Positions 1 through 10,790 of a stretch of 64,000 nt of DNA are shown piece by piece. Below the pieces are notes generated by a model, which did not search any database, had not been told where the DNA came from, and saw only the letters and a program-made list of their open reading frames with translations. The position numbers and the translations under genes are program-made. The stretch covers positions 15,560,562 through 15,624,561 of the forward strand of contig OX578277.1 in assembly GCA_951217055.1 (NCBI GenBank), given 5' to 3'. Every line of letters begins with the position of its first letter. The stretch's first letter is position 1. This stretch comes from Gerris lacustris. Taxonomy: Eukaryota; Arthropoda; Insecta; Hemiptera; Gerridae.

Positions 1-369
1 AAGACTGTTTTTTATTATAATTAAAAAAAAAAAAAAAAAAAAAAAATTATCAAGGAGGCTGTGGTTTTTCTCCGTATATATAGGTCTTAACGCGTGAGAA
101 TTTTTCAGTCGTTCTTTAGATGTTTTTCGGTGAGTTTAGGTCTTGGGTTAATATTTATTGTGTAGTAGCTTCTTAGTTTTTTCCGTTTTGATAGTTATGA
201 GTTATGAGTGTTTGTTTCATGGGTTTTTTGTATTTCGTCTGTTTTTTAGGCCCCTGAAGAAGGTTTTAAGTAAAAAACCAAAACGTCGGGATTGTAACAG
301 TGACGATTTTTGTGACCAAAACCTGAGTTTTGTTTGTTCCTGTTTATTTTTACGGTCAGAATTTAGCAT
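1..369 (+). repeat. Right arm of a foldback repeat, copy A (cut by window start)
   Basis: Nearly the same sequence occurs at 37263-37620, where both arms of the element are present (36673-37612). It has an internal A-tract, then a region ending at a (TA)n tract. At 254-285 it holds a CTGAAGA...AAAAC stretch resembling the hammerhead-like core in the second copy, but with GAAAC changed to AAAAC. No credible ORF is present. The left arm presumably lies before the window. Confidence 0.7.
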
Positions 370-568
<199 letters not shown>

Positions 569-586
569 GATATATATATATATACA

Positions 587-721
587 CTTCAAGACCTTTG
601 AAGTGTAAAATCGGAACATGTAACTAATATTAAAATATTATACCTAAAATTTTCAAGACAAAAAGAATCCGTTATAGTCAGCATGACATGTTATACGTCA
701 TTTTACAGGTCTGTAAAGGGA

Positions 722-723
<2 letters not shown>
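587..723. repeat. Single unit of a dispersed repeat
   Basis: The segment contains TTTTCAAGA and AGTCAGCATGACATGTTATA. The same pair of motifs recurs in the tandem array at 28537-28990, and the whole segment recurs in copy B at 40115-40236. Confidence 0.65.

Positions 724-801
<78 letters not shown>
724..801. repeat. (TA)n microsatellite
   Basis: Pure TA dinucleotide run. Copy B has only about 20 bp here (40237-40257), so the tract length differs between the duplicates. Confidence 0.97.
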
Positions 802-804
<3 letters not shown>

Positions 805-1593
805 AGTTTGTAAATAATTCCACTCACATGTATTAGTGATTTTTTAAAAACTGTTTTAAAGGAAAATGTTTTTATTTTACTCATGTGCCTTGAAATATTA
901 AAAAAAAAATTTGACATATTTAAATTGTTAATAAAAAAATGATTGTTGACTTATTTCAAACTAACTTTTTATATAATTTAATATTTTTATAATATTTCAA
1001 TTTTAAAAAATTGTATTTTAATAAGCTATTAATTTGTCAAAATGTTTCTGAAATGTTATAGGCTGAAGAAGCCCCCCAAAAAACCCTAAATAGGCCAAAC
1101 ATTTTTCAAGAAAAGAATATATTTTATTAAAATTATATTTAATAGGTTCAAAACTACACATTACAAAATAAACTAAATAGCATTCTCGTGCAAAAAGGCT
1201 AAATTCTTGTAATGTTCTAAGAACATAATAGGCTAATAATGACTTAATTATAGTTAAGCTTTAAATTTAAAAAAATATTTCTGAAATCTTTTAAAACATT
1301 TACCTTGGAACTGAAATAAATTATGTAAATTTTTGGCGTAAATGAGTGATTTTTGTGGATGGTTTCTTATTCAATGTCTGCTTTTTATTAAAACAACAAC
1401 CTATATTTTATGGCTCTTCATCAATTCAAATTAAATTACCAATGTCTAATCTAAGACCATAAATATGGTATGTGCAAAAAAATTCAATCTTGGAACCTGC
1501 ATTTTTGACATTGGTTGTTTTAGTTTTTAGTTCCAAGGTACATATAACTACTTAATGGAGTGACATGATTTTAAAATGAAACAATATTTTCAG
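802..1593 (+). other. Noncoding DNA shared with copy B, upstream of protease exon
   Basis: This stretch is near-identical to 40258-40335 plus 41358-42082. Copy B has an extra ~1-kb insert after the equivalent of about 868. The region ends in a splice acceptor (AG at 1592-1593). I see no coding exon in it, so the signal-peptide exon is probably further upstream, outside the window. Confidence 0.6.
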
Positions 1594-1753
1594 GTATTGA
1601 TAAGAGAATTGTAAATGGCAATAACGCAGAGAGAGGACAGTTTCCCTACCAGGCTCTAGTTCAGAGGAAAACTTCATCAGGTCTAATTAGAGACTGCGGG
1701 GGTACTATACTGTCTGACACATGGATTATAGGTGCAGCTCACTGTACTGATGA
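1594..1753 (+). CDS. S1-family serine protease copy A, exon with activation site and catalytic His
   Basis: This is the first visible exon of a chymotrypsin-fold (S1) protease. It opens in the propeptide (IDKR) and continues IVNG, so activation would be by cleavage after Arg. The catalytic His lies in AAHC near the end. AG precedes 1594 and GT follows 1753, and the split codon joins to the exon at 17189 to give Asp. The later exons supply the catalytic Asp (DYDVCLYRL), the SGWG motif and GDSGGP. The assembled visible part is about 270 residues, normal for a single-domain S1 enzyme. Residue 189 (six before the catalytic Ser) is Gly and residue 216 is Ile, so Arg/Lys specificity is not expected and an elastase- or chymotrypsin-like restricted pocket is more likely. 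The protein is presumably secreted (digestive, salivary or haemolymph), but the signal-peptide exon is not seen. Copy B (42083-48799) is a tandem duplicate. The first intron is about 15.4 kb because of transposon insertions. Confidence 0.88.
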
Positions 1754-2350
1754 GTATGAAATACAATAATGCAGTTCTACATATATAACATATCTTATTT
1801 GTCCAAGCATAAAATACTAAAGAGAGAGAAAGAATTTAGAATTTTACAAGACAAAGATAAACCCTAAGAAGTATTATTTTTTACATCTGGATCAACAAAT
1901 TATTAGGTTATTACAGGACAGGGGATCCGGTCACTTTACTCATCTCCGTGATGATATCATCATTGCCTCACCTCACTGGGATTTGAACTCATCAGATATA
2001 TCGGTGTTTTTACCTTGGTTTGTGCTAGTTCGCAAACCACAAGACCACACCAATCCCTGAAAGGCATTATTAATCTGAAAACAAATAATAAGTTTGTTGC
2101 TTTTTGGTCTTAAGGAAAAATAAAACGCTCCCTTTTGCGATATTTCGACCCCTCCTTGGGTCATTCTCAAGCTAGAAACAATTTTATTAAATATACTATT
2201 ATTACATAGGCATTATCAATTTTACTGAATTTAACACATATTACAACATTAACCATTTATAACCACTACATTTAAATAAACAGGTCAAGTGGGTGCTAGT
2301 CAGCACACAGCGAGGGTCCGTAGGCCACTACACTGTATAGTTTAAGTAGT
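1754..2350. other. Start of protease intron 1, shared with copy B
   Basis: It matches 42243-42849 closely. Similarity stops at the TA where copy B carries the element 42852-44206. No coding signal was seen. Confidence 0.7.
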
Positions 2351-2604
2351 ACCCTATTGATGGTGTTTTTTAAAATGCTAAAAAGCTTACTTTGAACTAT
2401 CCTATGGGTCCGATATTCTCAAAACACATAAACAAACTTCCAATAAAGTATTTTTTTGCTACTGAACCGGACTTCAACCATATAAATACAACGAAAAGAC
2501 CATAATGATAAAAAAACGAATTTTGTCAATAAAAACAGTTTTACAATTTACAGTGCCACCGGATTGTCGACTCCATCTCATCCTCCCTTGAGTGAAAACA
2601 GTAT

Positions 2605-3345
2605 TGCACTGGTGTCTTCATAGATGAGGCCCAGGCCTTTGGTAGGATTTGGCACCAGGGTCTACTGTGGAAACTAAAGGGTGTCCTCCCCTTTACCTAC
2701 TACTTTATCCTTAAATCCTACCTTCATGATAGACATTTCCGTGTAAGCTGTGGTTCTACCCGTTCGCCTACATGTCCTATTCTTGTGGGTGTACCACAAG
2801 GAAGTATTCTTGGCCCTTTATTATACTCCTTTTATACATCCGATATCCCTCAACTTCCGACTACCCAATTAGCTACCTTAGCTGATGATAAGTGTATATT
2901 CTCCATATCCTCTGATCCCAATACAGCATCCACTAACATCCAAAACCACCTTAATCTCCTTGAACCTTGGTTAAGGAAATGGAGAATAAAAATTAATGAG
3001 CAGAAAAGTGTCCATGTCACTTTTACTCTCAGGCATTCAACTTGTCCTCCAGTCATCCTCAACCAAGGAGTCATCCCTCAATCCTCTTCCGTAAGATACC
3101 TAGGTCTCCATCTTGACCGACGATTGACTTGGGCTCTGCACACCAAAACTAAACGTACGGACACTAACAGACGGTACAAACTCTTACTGCGACTCCTCGA
3201 CCAAAGATCCCACCTATCCCTTTCTAATAAACTCCTTATCTACAATTCAATACTCAAACCTATTTGGACCTAAGGGGTTGCACCAAACGCTCAAATTCTT
3301 ATAGGATCCAATCCCTTCAGTCAAAGATCCTTCGAAAAATCACTA
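2605..3345 (+). mobile_element. Jockey-like LINE fragment (reverse transcriptase)
   Basis: Translation gives RT blocks: a GVPQGSILGPLL motif near 2785-2820, LADDKC (normally FADD) near 2878-2895, and RYLGLHLDRRLTW near 3095-3130. Upstream, about 2610-2780 reads in the neighbouring frame as VFIDEAQAFGRIWHQGLL. The end reads as a damaged LWGCTKRSNSYRIQ-type stretch like that of the copy at 25101-28338. It is truncated at both ends, frameshifted and inactive, and sits inside intron 1 of protease copy A. Confidence 0.85.
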
Positions 3346-3373
3346 ACTCTACAATTTAATACTCAAACCTGAC

Positions 3374-3965
3374 GGAAAAATTGGATAAGGGCCTCAAACC
3401 GGCGGGTTTGTTCCTAGACTTATCCAAAGCTTTCGATTCAGTTTCGCATACCATCCTAATAGATAAACTTAGACTAGCCGGTGTAAATGGAACATTTTTA
3501 AACTGGTTCATTAGTTATTTAGAAAATAGGCCACAGGTTGTTAAACTAAACAATACTCTTAGCCAGGAGTACTACTCTAGCTACTCAATACCCCAGGGCA
3601 CAGTATTAGGTCCTGTATTATTCATAGTATATATAGCGGATATATTTCGATTTAAACTGTTTAGCACTTTAGTGGGGTTTGCTGATGACATCGCGCTTAC
3701 GTGTTCAGGCATAGACTTACAATCAACAATACAGATGATGGAGGAGGATGTGATCGAGGTGAAGAAATGGCTTGACACTCACCTACTAACTATCAACTTG
3801 ACAAAAACAAAAATACTCACTTTCTCACTTACAGCACGAGGACAAACACACGTCGACTATATCAGCTTACACGACAGAACTACATGCCTCACAACATTCC
3901 CACAACACTGTTTCTGCCCAAAAATAAAAACTTACCATCATGTGAAATATTTAGGTATATACTTG
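3374..3965 (+). mobile_element. Second LINE reverse-transcriptase fragment
   Basis: This is an open stretch with RT motif A (FLDLSKAFDS), motif B (IPQGTVLGPVLF) and motif C (GFADDIAL), followed by VKYLGIYL. The motif wording fits a non-LTR element of the Jockey/CR1 group but differs from the adjacent fragment. It is truncated at both ends; the open frame beyond 3965 runs into an unrelated tandem repeat. Confidence 0.82.
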
Positions 3966-4640
3966 CATTGGTTTCCAAACATTTTTTGTTTCTCAGCACC
4001 GCCCTTGCTGATTTCCTGTTGCTCCAAGGGCGCCCTTCGTCAAATTCATTTAGTCAACTTTAATAGGTGTTCAATTAACCCATTCAATTGCATTATTTTC
4101 CAAACATTTTTTGTTTCTTGGCGCCCTTGCTGATTCCTGTTGCTCAAAGGCGCCCTATTTAAGACTATAACAATAGCAGCTACACACTTTGAAAATTACC
4201 AAATATATAAATATTAAAGTAATTACTGGATTAATTGAGATTGGTTCACAATCTTATTTTATTCTGGGCGCCCTTGATAATATCTGTTGTTCTAATGGCG
4301 CCCTTTGTCAAATTCATTTAGTCGACTTTAAAAGGTGTATATTAATCCATTCAATTTGCATTATTTTCCAAATATTATGTTTCTTGGCGCCCTTGCTGAT
4401 TCCTCTTGCTCCAAAGGCGCCCTACGTAAGACTATAACAATAACTGCAACACACTTTGCAAATTAGCGAATATATAAATATTACAATAATTACTGGATTA
4501 ATTTACATTGGTTTCCAATCTTGTTTGATTTTGGGTGTCCTCGATAATATTATCTGTTGTTCTAATGGCAGCCTTTGTCAAATCGTTCAAAAGTTGTAAT
4601 GGAAATGAAGTAGGGAACACTTTTAATATTTCGCGAGGCT
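3966..4640. repeat. Tandem repeat, ~270-bp unit
   Basis: Two alternating sub-blocks recur: a 'TTGGTTTCCAA' block near 3967, 4230 and 4507, and a 'TTATTTTCCAAA' block near 4093 and 4363. Each is followed by GGCGCCCTTG.TGAT. This gives about 2.5 copies of a ~270-bp higher-order unit. The open frames here are not credible genes. Confidence 0.75.
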
Positions 4641-4739
4641 TGGCTTCCTTTCTGGGGCTCCCCACCCCAGGGCGTTGTAGCGCAAATTTTAGCACTTCCA
4701 CTTTATTTTTTTGCAAAATTTGTTTCTAGTACAAAAATA

Positions 4740-4850
4740 AATAAATAAACCAGGCTAGCTCGGCGCCCACTCCAACCCGGCGCCCACTCCAACCCGGCGC
4801 CCCCACCAATCCGGCACCCGGGGCAGGCTGCCCCCCTTTTGATCGCGGCT
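4740..4850. repeat. GC-rich short tandem repeat
   Basis: The motif CCCGGCGCCCACTCCAA is repeated with variants. It lies at the 3' side of the - strand RTE element and overlaps the end of its open frame. Confidence 0.6.
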
Positions 4851-4889
4851 TACCTGACTGCCTAAATAAACAAAATCTGAAACAAGTTC

Positions 4890-5770
4890 GACCTCCGAGT
4901 TGTTCAGGCAAATTAGATTAATGTCTCCTTCTGAATTTACTACCATTGCTTTAGTTTTGTCACGATTTATTTCTAAGCCTACTTCTTTTGTTCTTTCACA
5001 TAAGTCATTTAACATGGTGCTCGCTTCGTCGCGACATTTTGCTATCAATAGAATGTCGTCGACAAACTCTAAGCAGTTGAGCCACTCTCCGTTCACTTTA
5101 ACCCCATATCCGTTCCAATTTAACTTGTTCTTTACATCTTGCAATATTTTAATAAACAATTTACCTGATGGCACATCCCTGCCTAACTCCTCTCTTTTGG
5201 TTTATTTCCCTTTTTCTTGACTTATTTGAACCTCTAGTGACGCTGTATCATATATATATTTAAATATATTTATATATTTTTGCTCCAGACCGCTTCCTAT
5301 AAGTGCTTTAATAATCCGATCAGTATAGACTGAGTCGAATGCTTTCCTAAAGTCCACAAATACTAAGATTAATTGGAATTTGTACTCATAGGCCCTTCTT
5401 AATAGTCTCAATACAAAGATATGGTCAAGCGTAGACATATCCCTTCTAAATCCTGTCTGAGATATATCGATATTTTCGTCAATTCTTTGGCTTATCCTTC
5501 TCGTTATAATTGACATATATACATACTTTATAGGTTACAGATAAGAGACTAAGTGGCCTATAATTATTCAAGTTCAATTGATCTCCATTTTTATACAGCA
5601 GCACAAGTTTTGCTTGAAACCAACTATCCGGGATTTGCTCCTTTAGTAAGCATAAGTTGAATTGCATAGTCGACACGCTAGCTAAGTTAACGCCTCCGGC
5701 CTTTAACTCCTCTCCTGCTACAAGAAATTTCCGGCACGTCATCATAATTCCAGCTTCGTATCTCATTTGT
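4890..5770 (-). pseudogene. Reverse transcriptase domain of the RTE LINE
   Basis: Frames on the - strand give WFQAKLVLLYKNGDQ and NNYRPLSLLSV (5640-5540), QTGFRRDMSTLDHI (5460-5415), LVFVDFRKAFDSV (motif A, near 5360), then LEFVDDILLIAKC (motif C, Val in place of the usual Ala/Cys before DD) and DFVYLGSQVS. At least two frame breaks occur, and the block between motifs A and C is degraded. Confidence 0.82.
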
Positions 5771-6086
5771 TAAGCCCTCTGTTCTTGCATCTGTATAAAG
5801 CTCACGATAGTACTCAGCTACTTCATCCGCTATTCTTCCTACATCTTTTTCTTTTTGTCCGTCTTTTGTTAGTACATTTATCATTTTCTTTTTACCTATT
5901 ACCTGGCTCCTCCAGTATTTCCTTATATTTCCTCCGTTTTCCAACACTTGTTCTAAATCATTTATCTTTTTAGCATGGCTCCACAACTGTAATTTCTTCC
6001 TGATCGTCTTTGATATTTCAGTATATTCTATTTTCCTTTTGATATTTCCTTTTATCCTCCTTCTTTTTCTCATAAGATTCTTTATT

Positions 6087-7090
6087 TCATTTGGTATTTT
6101 CTGATTTTGATGTTGTACTCGATTTACCTTGCATTACTCTACTGGTTGATTCATTTATACACATTTTTAACCCTTTCTCAAATTCATTGATATCAGTTTC
6201 TACTTCTAAATTTCTATCTCTCATATTTTTACTTAGCATTTGTTCAAACCTATTGTATTCCGTCACTTCTAATCTTTCTTTCCTATTCTTCACATTTCTG
6301 TATTTTATTTTTGACGTGTCTATTTCTATTATTGCTTTTATAGGTCTGTGGTCACTGCCTATATCGATTCTTTGATCTACTTCCACATCTCTAAATATTT
6401 CTTTTCTATTCGAGACAATAAAATCTATTTCATTCTTAGTTAAACCGTCAGGACTTAACCAAGTCCACCTATTCTGGACAGGTTTACAATAAAAGGTATT
6501 CATAATGTATAAGTTATTACTCTTTGTGAATTCTAGCAGTCTTGTCCCTCTGGCGTTTCTGTTTCCAATTCCGTGTCCTCCGAAAGATTCGAAACCATCT
6601 ACCTGGCCACCTAACTTTGCGTTAATGTCACCAATAATGAAGTTGTATCTACATTTATCTTCATCCAGCGCTTGTTGTAACAGTGTGTAGAATTCTTCGA
6701 TTTCATCGTCCTCTGCATCCGAAGTCGGGGCATAAACCTGTATAATTTGTATTCGTCCACCTCCTTCACTTTTGTTTAATTTTTTATATCCCTTTACAGA
6801 TCCTGTGGGTGTAAGACTTATACGATCTGATATTCTTTTCACTACGGTTATTAATTAAGAAGCCAGTTTCACCTTGATGCCCTGTTCCGTTAAAGTACAG
6901 CTCTATGTCTTCTCCAATGTCCATTAGTTGTTCTTCATCTCTTTTCACTTCGCATAGACCAATCACATCCCAATCAATCTCAGATACTTGATTTAGTAAC
7001 TGGTAAAGTGATGAATTAGATCTTAATGACTGGCAGTTGTATGTGTGTATAATTATTTTCCTTGAGTCACCTCTAACGCTTGCTTGTGTC
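6087..7090 (-). pseudogene. APE-type endonuclease domain of the RTE LINE
   Basis: The domain begins near 7065 with TYNCQSLRSNSS and continues IDWDVIGLCEVKR (catalytic Glu). After a frameshift near 6840 it reads IQVYAPTSDAE, IIGDINAKLGG, NRWTWLSPDG, NEIDFIVSN and GSDHRPI (catalytic Asp/His). These are the usual motifs of the exonuclease-endonuclease-phosphatase fold that nicks target DNA in non-LTR elements. Because the frame is broken, no functional protein is expected. Confidence 0.85.
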
Positions 7091-7799
7091 TTTTTACTTG
7101 GAGCATCACCCTTTTCTATAGTTAATGGCTATGCTGTCCCAGGTTTTCCTTTTTTGTTTTGTTCCGAGGTCATTTCATTTGCCATATTTATTTTTTTGGT
7201 TCTGTTATGTATCTTCTCTTTAGGAGACGTTTCTAGAGATCTTTTCTGTTGAATATTTCCACTTTCTTTCACATTCATATCTTTCACAATCAGCTGGTCA
7301 TATTTTATAATGGCAAACTTACCGGCTTTCCTAGCTTCAAGCAATTCAGGCAATAACAGTTTTCTTTTCTCTCTAACTTCCTTCGAAAATCTTCATCTAA
7401 AAATATGTCAGTCCCTTTTAGTGATCTTTTTTTTATTAATAATTTCAATTTTCATTTTGTAAGTTACCAAGCTTACGCAAATAGGTCTGTTGTCATACTC
7501 ATATTTACCCAGACGCTTAATATGGTCTATATCCCTTTCCTCAAGACTTAGGCCCATTCTATCTTTAAACATATTTAAGACTTTAGTTTCTAAATCAGTA
7601 TATCTTTCTGGTTTTAGTTCAGGTATCCCGTGAATAATTAAATTTCTCTTCCTTGATTCTCTTTCAGCAATAGATGTTCTCATTTCTTGTTGTTTTATCT
7701 TTTCGCTGTGTTCATTTAGCTCCTTCTTTATAGTAATTAATTCACCTTTAATTTCATTGGTGCAGCCTCTTAATTCTTTAGATAGCTCATCAAATTTGA

Positions 7800-7800
<1 letters not shown>

Positions 7801-7834
<34 letters not shown>
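7801..7834. repeat. (TAA)n microsatellite
   Basis: About 11 TAA units sit at the junction with the truncated RTE. Read on the - strand it follows AAATAAAGCCAAA, so it may be the 3' tail of another - strand LINE. Confidence 0.9.
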
Positions 7835-8770
7835 TTGGCTTTATTTAAATAATATAAAATACAATAGAAAACATTTAGTATAATTGAATTAAATTGCTAT
7901 ACCTGCATTTTTATTTAGTTTCAAGATTTAAATAGTTTTTAGGAGCACTATAAGCTATTTATTTTCAATCTTGTAGATAGTCTGGATTGTAAACAATCAA
8001 TCGGTTCGATTTATACGATACGATGATTAAAATATAAACAAATGAAAGACGTAGTAACGACCTTGGCTACACCAGTTACCTAGCTCGCTGATTGGGTGTA
8101 CCCTTTCCTCTATTACCTCCACTCCTTATCACCGACTCCACGATATCGTAAAACTCCTCGTATTTTAACTAACTATAAAACACACTTTTTATAGGGAATC
8201 ACCCACTTTTAGATTTAATTGTCACTTCTTTTTAACTTAGTTTTTTCAACTGAAATTTCGTATAAACACAGATAAACTATTAAACTATCACTGTGCAAAA
8301 ATACGCGCCGATTCGATGTTCTATACACGCTTAAACTTACTTAATGTACGGATCCGAAGTGCACTCTATGACTGTCCGACGACATCTCGGATAACAGCTG
8401 TAGAGCAGGGAAGAGATATATTTTATAATATTTTAAATGAATTGGCCGGGTAGGTAGAAAAGAGTCCTATTTCAATCCAAACTCCTTTAACAAACATACT
8501 CTTTCACTATAAACTCATCATGATCAACATTTTTCTTATATTTAATATATATTTATAGTAAGACGCTTGCTTTAATTATACAAATAATGATTTTATTTTA
8601 TTTTCTTAACTCTGCCAGGTACAAACAGTTCGTTACTTTTCTAACTCCACCATGTATAACTAGTTTAACGTATACGTACTTAGTATTTCATTTATATTTA
8701 ATGAAAAATGTAAGGAACTTCGTTCTTACCGGGTGTCCCGTTACCACACATAATTTTTTTTTGGGGAGGG
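7835..8770. other. Unassigned repeat-like DNA
   Basis: AT-rich sequence with no recognised ORF. Its left edge could be the 3' end of a - strand LINE with the (ATT)n tail at 7801-7834. I could not define the boundaries. Confidence 0.4.
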
Positions 8771-9414
8771 GGGGGGGGGGGGGTAGCGCCCCCAAATTTG
8801 GAGCTAAAATTAATTTATCGATTTCACCTCGGGATTTGATTTTTCTGAACATGTATGCCAAATATCCTCAAAATTGGTCCAATAGTTTAGGCTCCAGGCG
8901 TCATTTTTTAAAAAGCACTTCTTAGGGACTTCAAAACCGCAGATTAAATCCATCAAAATCTTAAAATCGAATTTTCGCGTCATCAATACTTTCTCTTTAT
9001 ATGGAAAAGTAAAAAATGGCTATGTGGAATTTAATTAAAAAATAAAATATTTTCATAAAATTATGGTGAATAATGAAGACAAAAACATGAAATATCATTT
9101 ATGTATATTATATTCTTATAATGTATATAATATTACTCTTATATACCAATTCTGTGAAGAATCATCTACCTCTGTGGTGCAAGTGTTAGTATAAATGCCT
9201 GCTGAATCAGAGGTCTGTGGGTCGAGATTCGTTTAAGTGAAAGATTTTTTACTTGTAAATCATCTGCCGACAAAAACTGGTGCTGGCAGTTGTTTTACCT
9301 ATAAAAAACCTTTCACTTAGACGAGTTTCGAATCACAAACTTTGTTCCATACAATTTCATTACATCCAATTTACTCTACCCCACCTAAAGAAGTTTACTT
9401 TTTCACTTCACATA
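8771..9414 (+). repeat. Dispersed repeat (TAGCGCCCCCAAATTTGG family)
   Basis: Long stretches match 21313-21961, including GGGGTAGCGCCCCCAAATTT, ACTTTCTCTTTATA and ATGGCTATGTGGAATTTAAT. A shorter piece recurs at 51343-51415. Both long copies run directly into a pogo-like terminus (9415 and 21962), so they were copied or inserted as a joint unit. The poly-G run near 8766-8783 makes a short spurious ORF. Confidence 0.75.
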
Positions 9415-10342
9415 GAGGGGGAGTCGGACAAAACCGGGTACCTCGATATTTCCCTGATTAGTGCTTTTATCTACCGGTAAACAATAAAGCTATTAGCGGT
9501 AGCCATCCGTGCAGCTGGAGAGAAAAACAGCATCGGTGCCGCGTATTTTCATACTCAGAACGTTTTTTTTAAGTTTTTAGTGAAAACGTTTTAATGTGAT
9601 TACTGAGTTTAGCTATACTACTTTTATTAAACATATTTTACTGGATATTTTCACTCTTATTTCATACTGTAACTGTTGGGTTAACCCTAATAAGTTAACC
9701 CTAAATTGGATGGCTGGTAATACTAAACCTTCGTCGATTCCACAAACATATGCAAAAAAATTTTTTTGGGTTGAAACTGCACTATTATAAAGAGAAAACT
9801 ACTAAGAACTCATTATTAAATCTTTTAGTAAGATATACAAACATTTGATATCTTAGAAAATTGTATGGTATGTCATAATTAGCTCATTGTTGGTCCCATG
9901 TAAGTTTCAACCTTCTGCGCTTATTTGTTTCTCCTCCACATGAGCACAAACATACATTTATTTATACACAGCTATAGCTTCAAAAGTACTTATCTGATTT
10001 GTTTGAAACTTTTATAGTTTATCGAAAGTACCCCGCGAATATCCCCAGCTTAAAATGAATCGCCTGCGCTCTTTAACTTTTGCTTAATTGATACTTAAAT
10101 TCATATAAAAAATCAAAACAATTTTGACACATTAAAAGACGGGGGAAACAATCAAACAAAATAGACAATAATGGCTTTTAAAAGAATAATACCAATAAAG
10201 TACGTGGATAAGATACGAGGAAGCTATGTGACACACCAAATAGCAGCCTATTTTTAAATAAAACTCTTCAACAAAATTTAAATATTAAAAAGAATCTTAT
10301 AAATTAGGATTTATAATTAAATTTTAGTTTGTCTTCTATAAA

Positions 10343-10343
<1 letters not shown>
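9415..10343 (+). mobile_element. Left part of a pogo-like element (GTCGGACAAAACCGGGTACC end)
   Basis: It starts GGGGGAGTCGGACAAAACCG, like the end at 21962 and the inverted end at 46660-46690 in copy B. The interior has the dispersed block TCATAATTAGCTCATTGTTG and then 10030-10330, which is repeated almost exactly at 46017-46320. It runs into a (TA)n tract without a matching right terminus, so it is a remnant. No intact ORF. Confidence 0.6.

Positions 10344-10432
<89 letters not shown>
10344..10432. repeat. (TA)n microsatellite, LINE landing site
   Basis: A TA run followed directly by TAAGTATTATTT (10433-10444), the target-site duplication of the LINE that follows. Copy B has the same tract without the LINE (46691-46911). 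Confidence 0.95.
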
Positions 10433-10436
<4 letters not shown>

Positions 10437-10790
10437 TATTATTTTGTATCAGCAGCGAGGTGGCGAGTTCGGTGGTGACTATGAAGGTGGACACGCAGGA
10501 GTTTTCTGACCATATGCCCATCGTTGTGCACCTAAGGACTGAAGTTAAGAAAAGAGATACATTGCAACTACCTTGATTACACAAGTTAGAGTGGAAATGT
10601 CAAAATAAAAATAAATTTATAGAAAAATTAGAAGATCGACTCACGATGGGAGATTATTGGAGTAACGGAATCGGATTCGATTAATATCATACGGTCAATA
10701 AAAGAAAGTTCCAGCATTACAACGAAAGGTAAAAAAGATTTATTTAAGCAGCCTTGGTACGATAAAGATTGCAATAATAAAAGAAGTAGA

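Larger units (their letters stand above)
4860..7797 (-). mobile_element. RTE-like LINE, 5'-truncated and decayed
   Basis: Read on the - strand, it contains in order a Lys/Glu-rich coiled-coil-like segment (7795-7684), an RNLIIHGIPE domain (7683-7408), an EARKAGKFAIIKYDQL segment (about 7353-7300), an APE endonuclease (about 7065-6300) and a reverse transcriptase (about 5770-4890). This is the order of RTE-type endonuclease-reverse transcriptases. Several frameshifts and stops break the frame. The coding sequence is still open at 7795, where it meets a (TAA)n run, so the 5' end is truncated. It sits antisense in intron 1 of protease copy A. Confidence 0.85.

Noticed and set aside
4250..4740. 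Frames on both strands in the ~270-bp tandem repeat
   Set aside because: They overlap each other across repeat units and lack any family signal.
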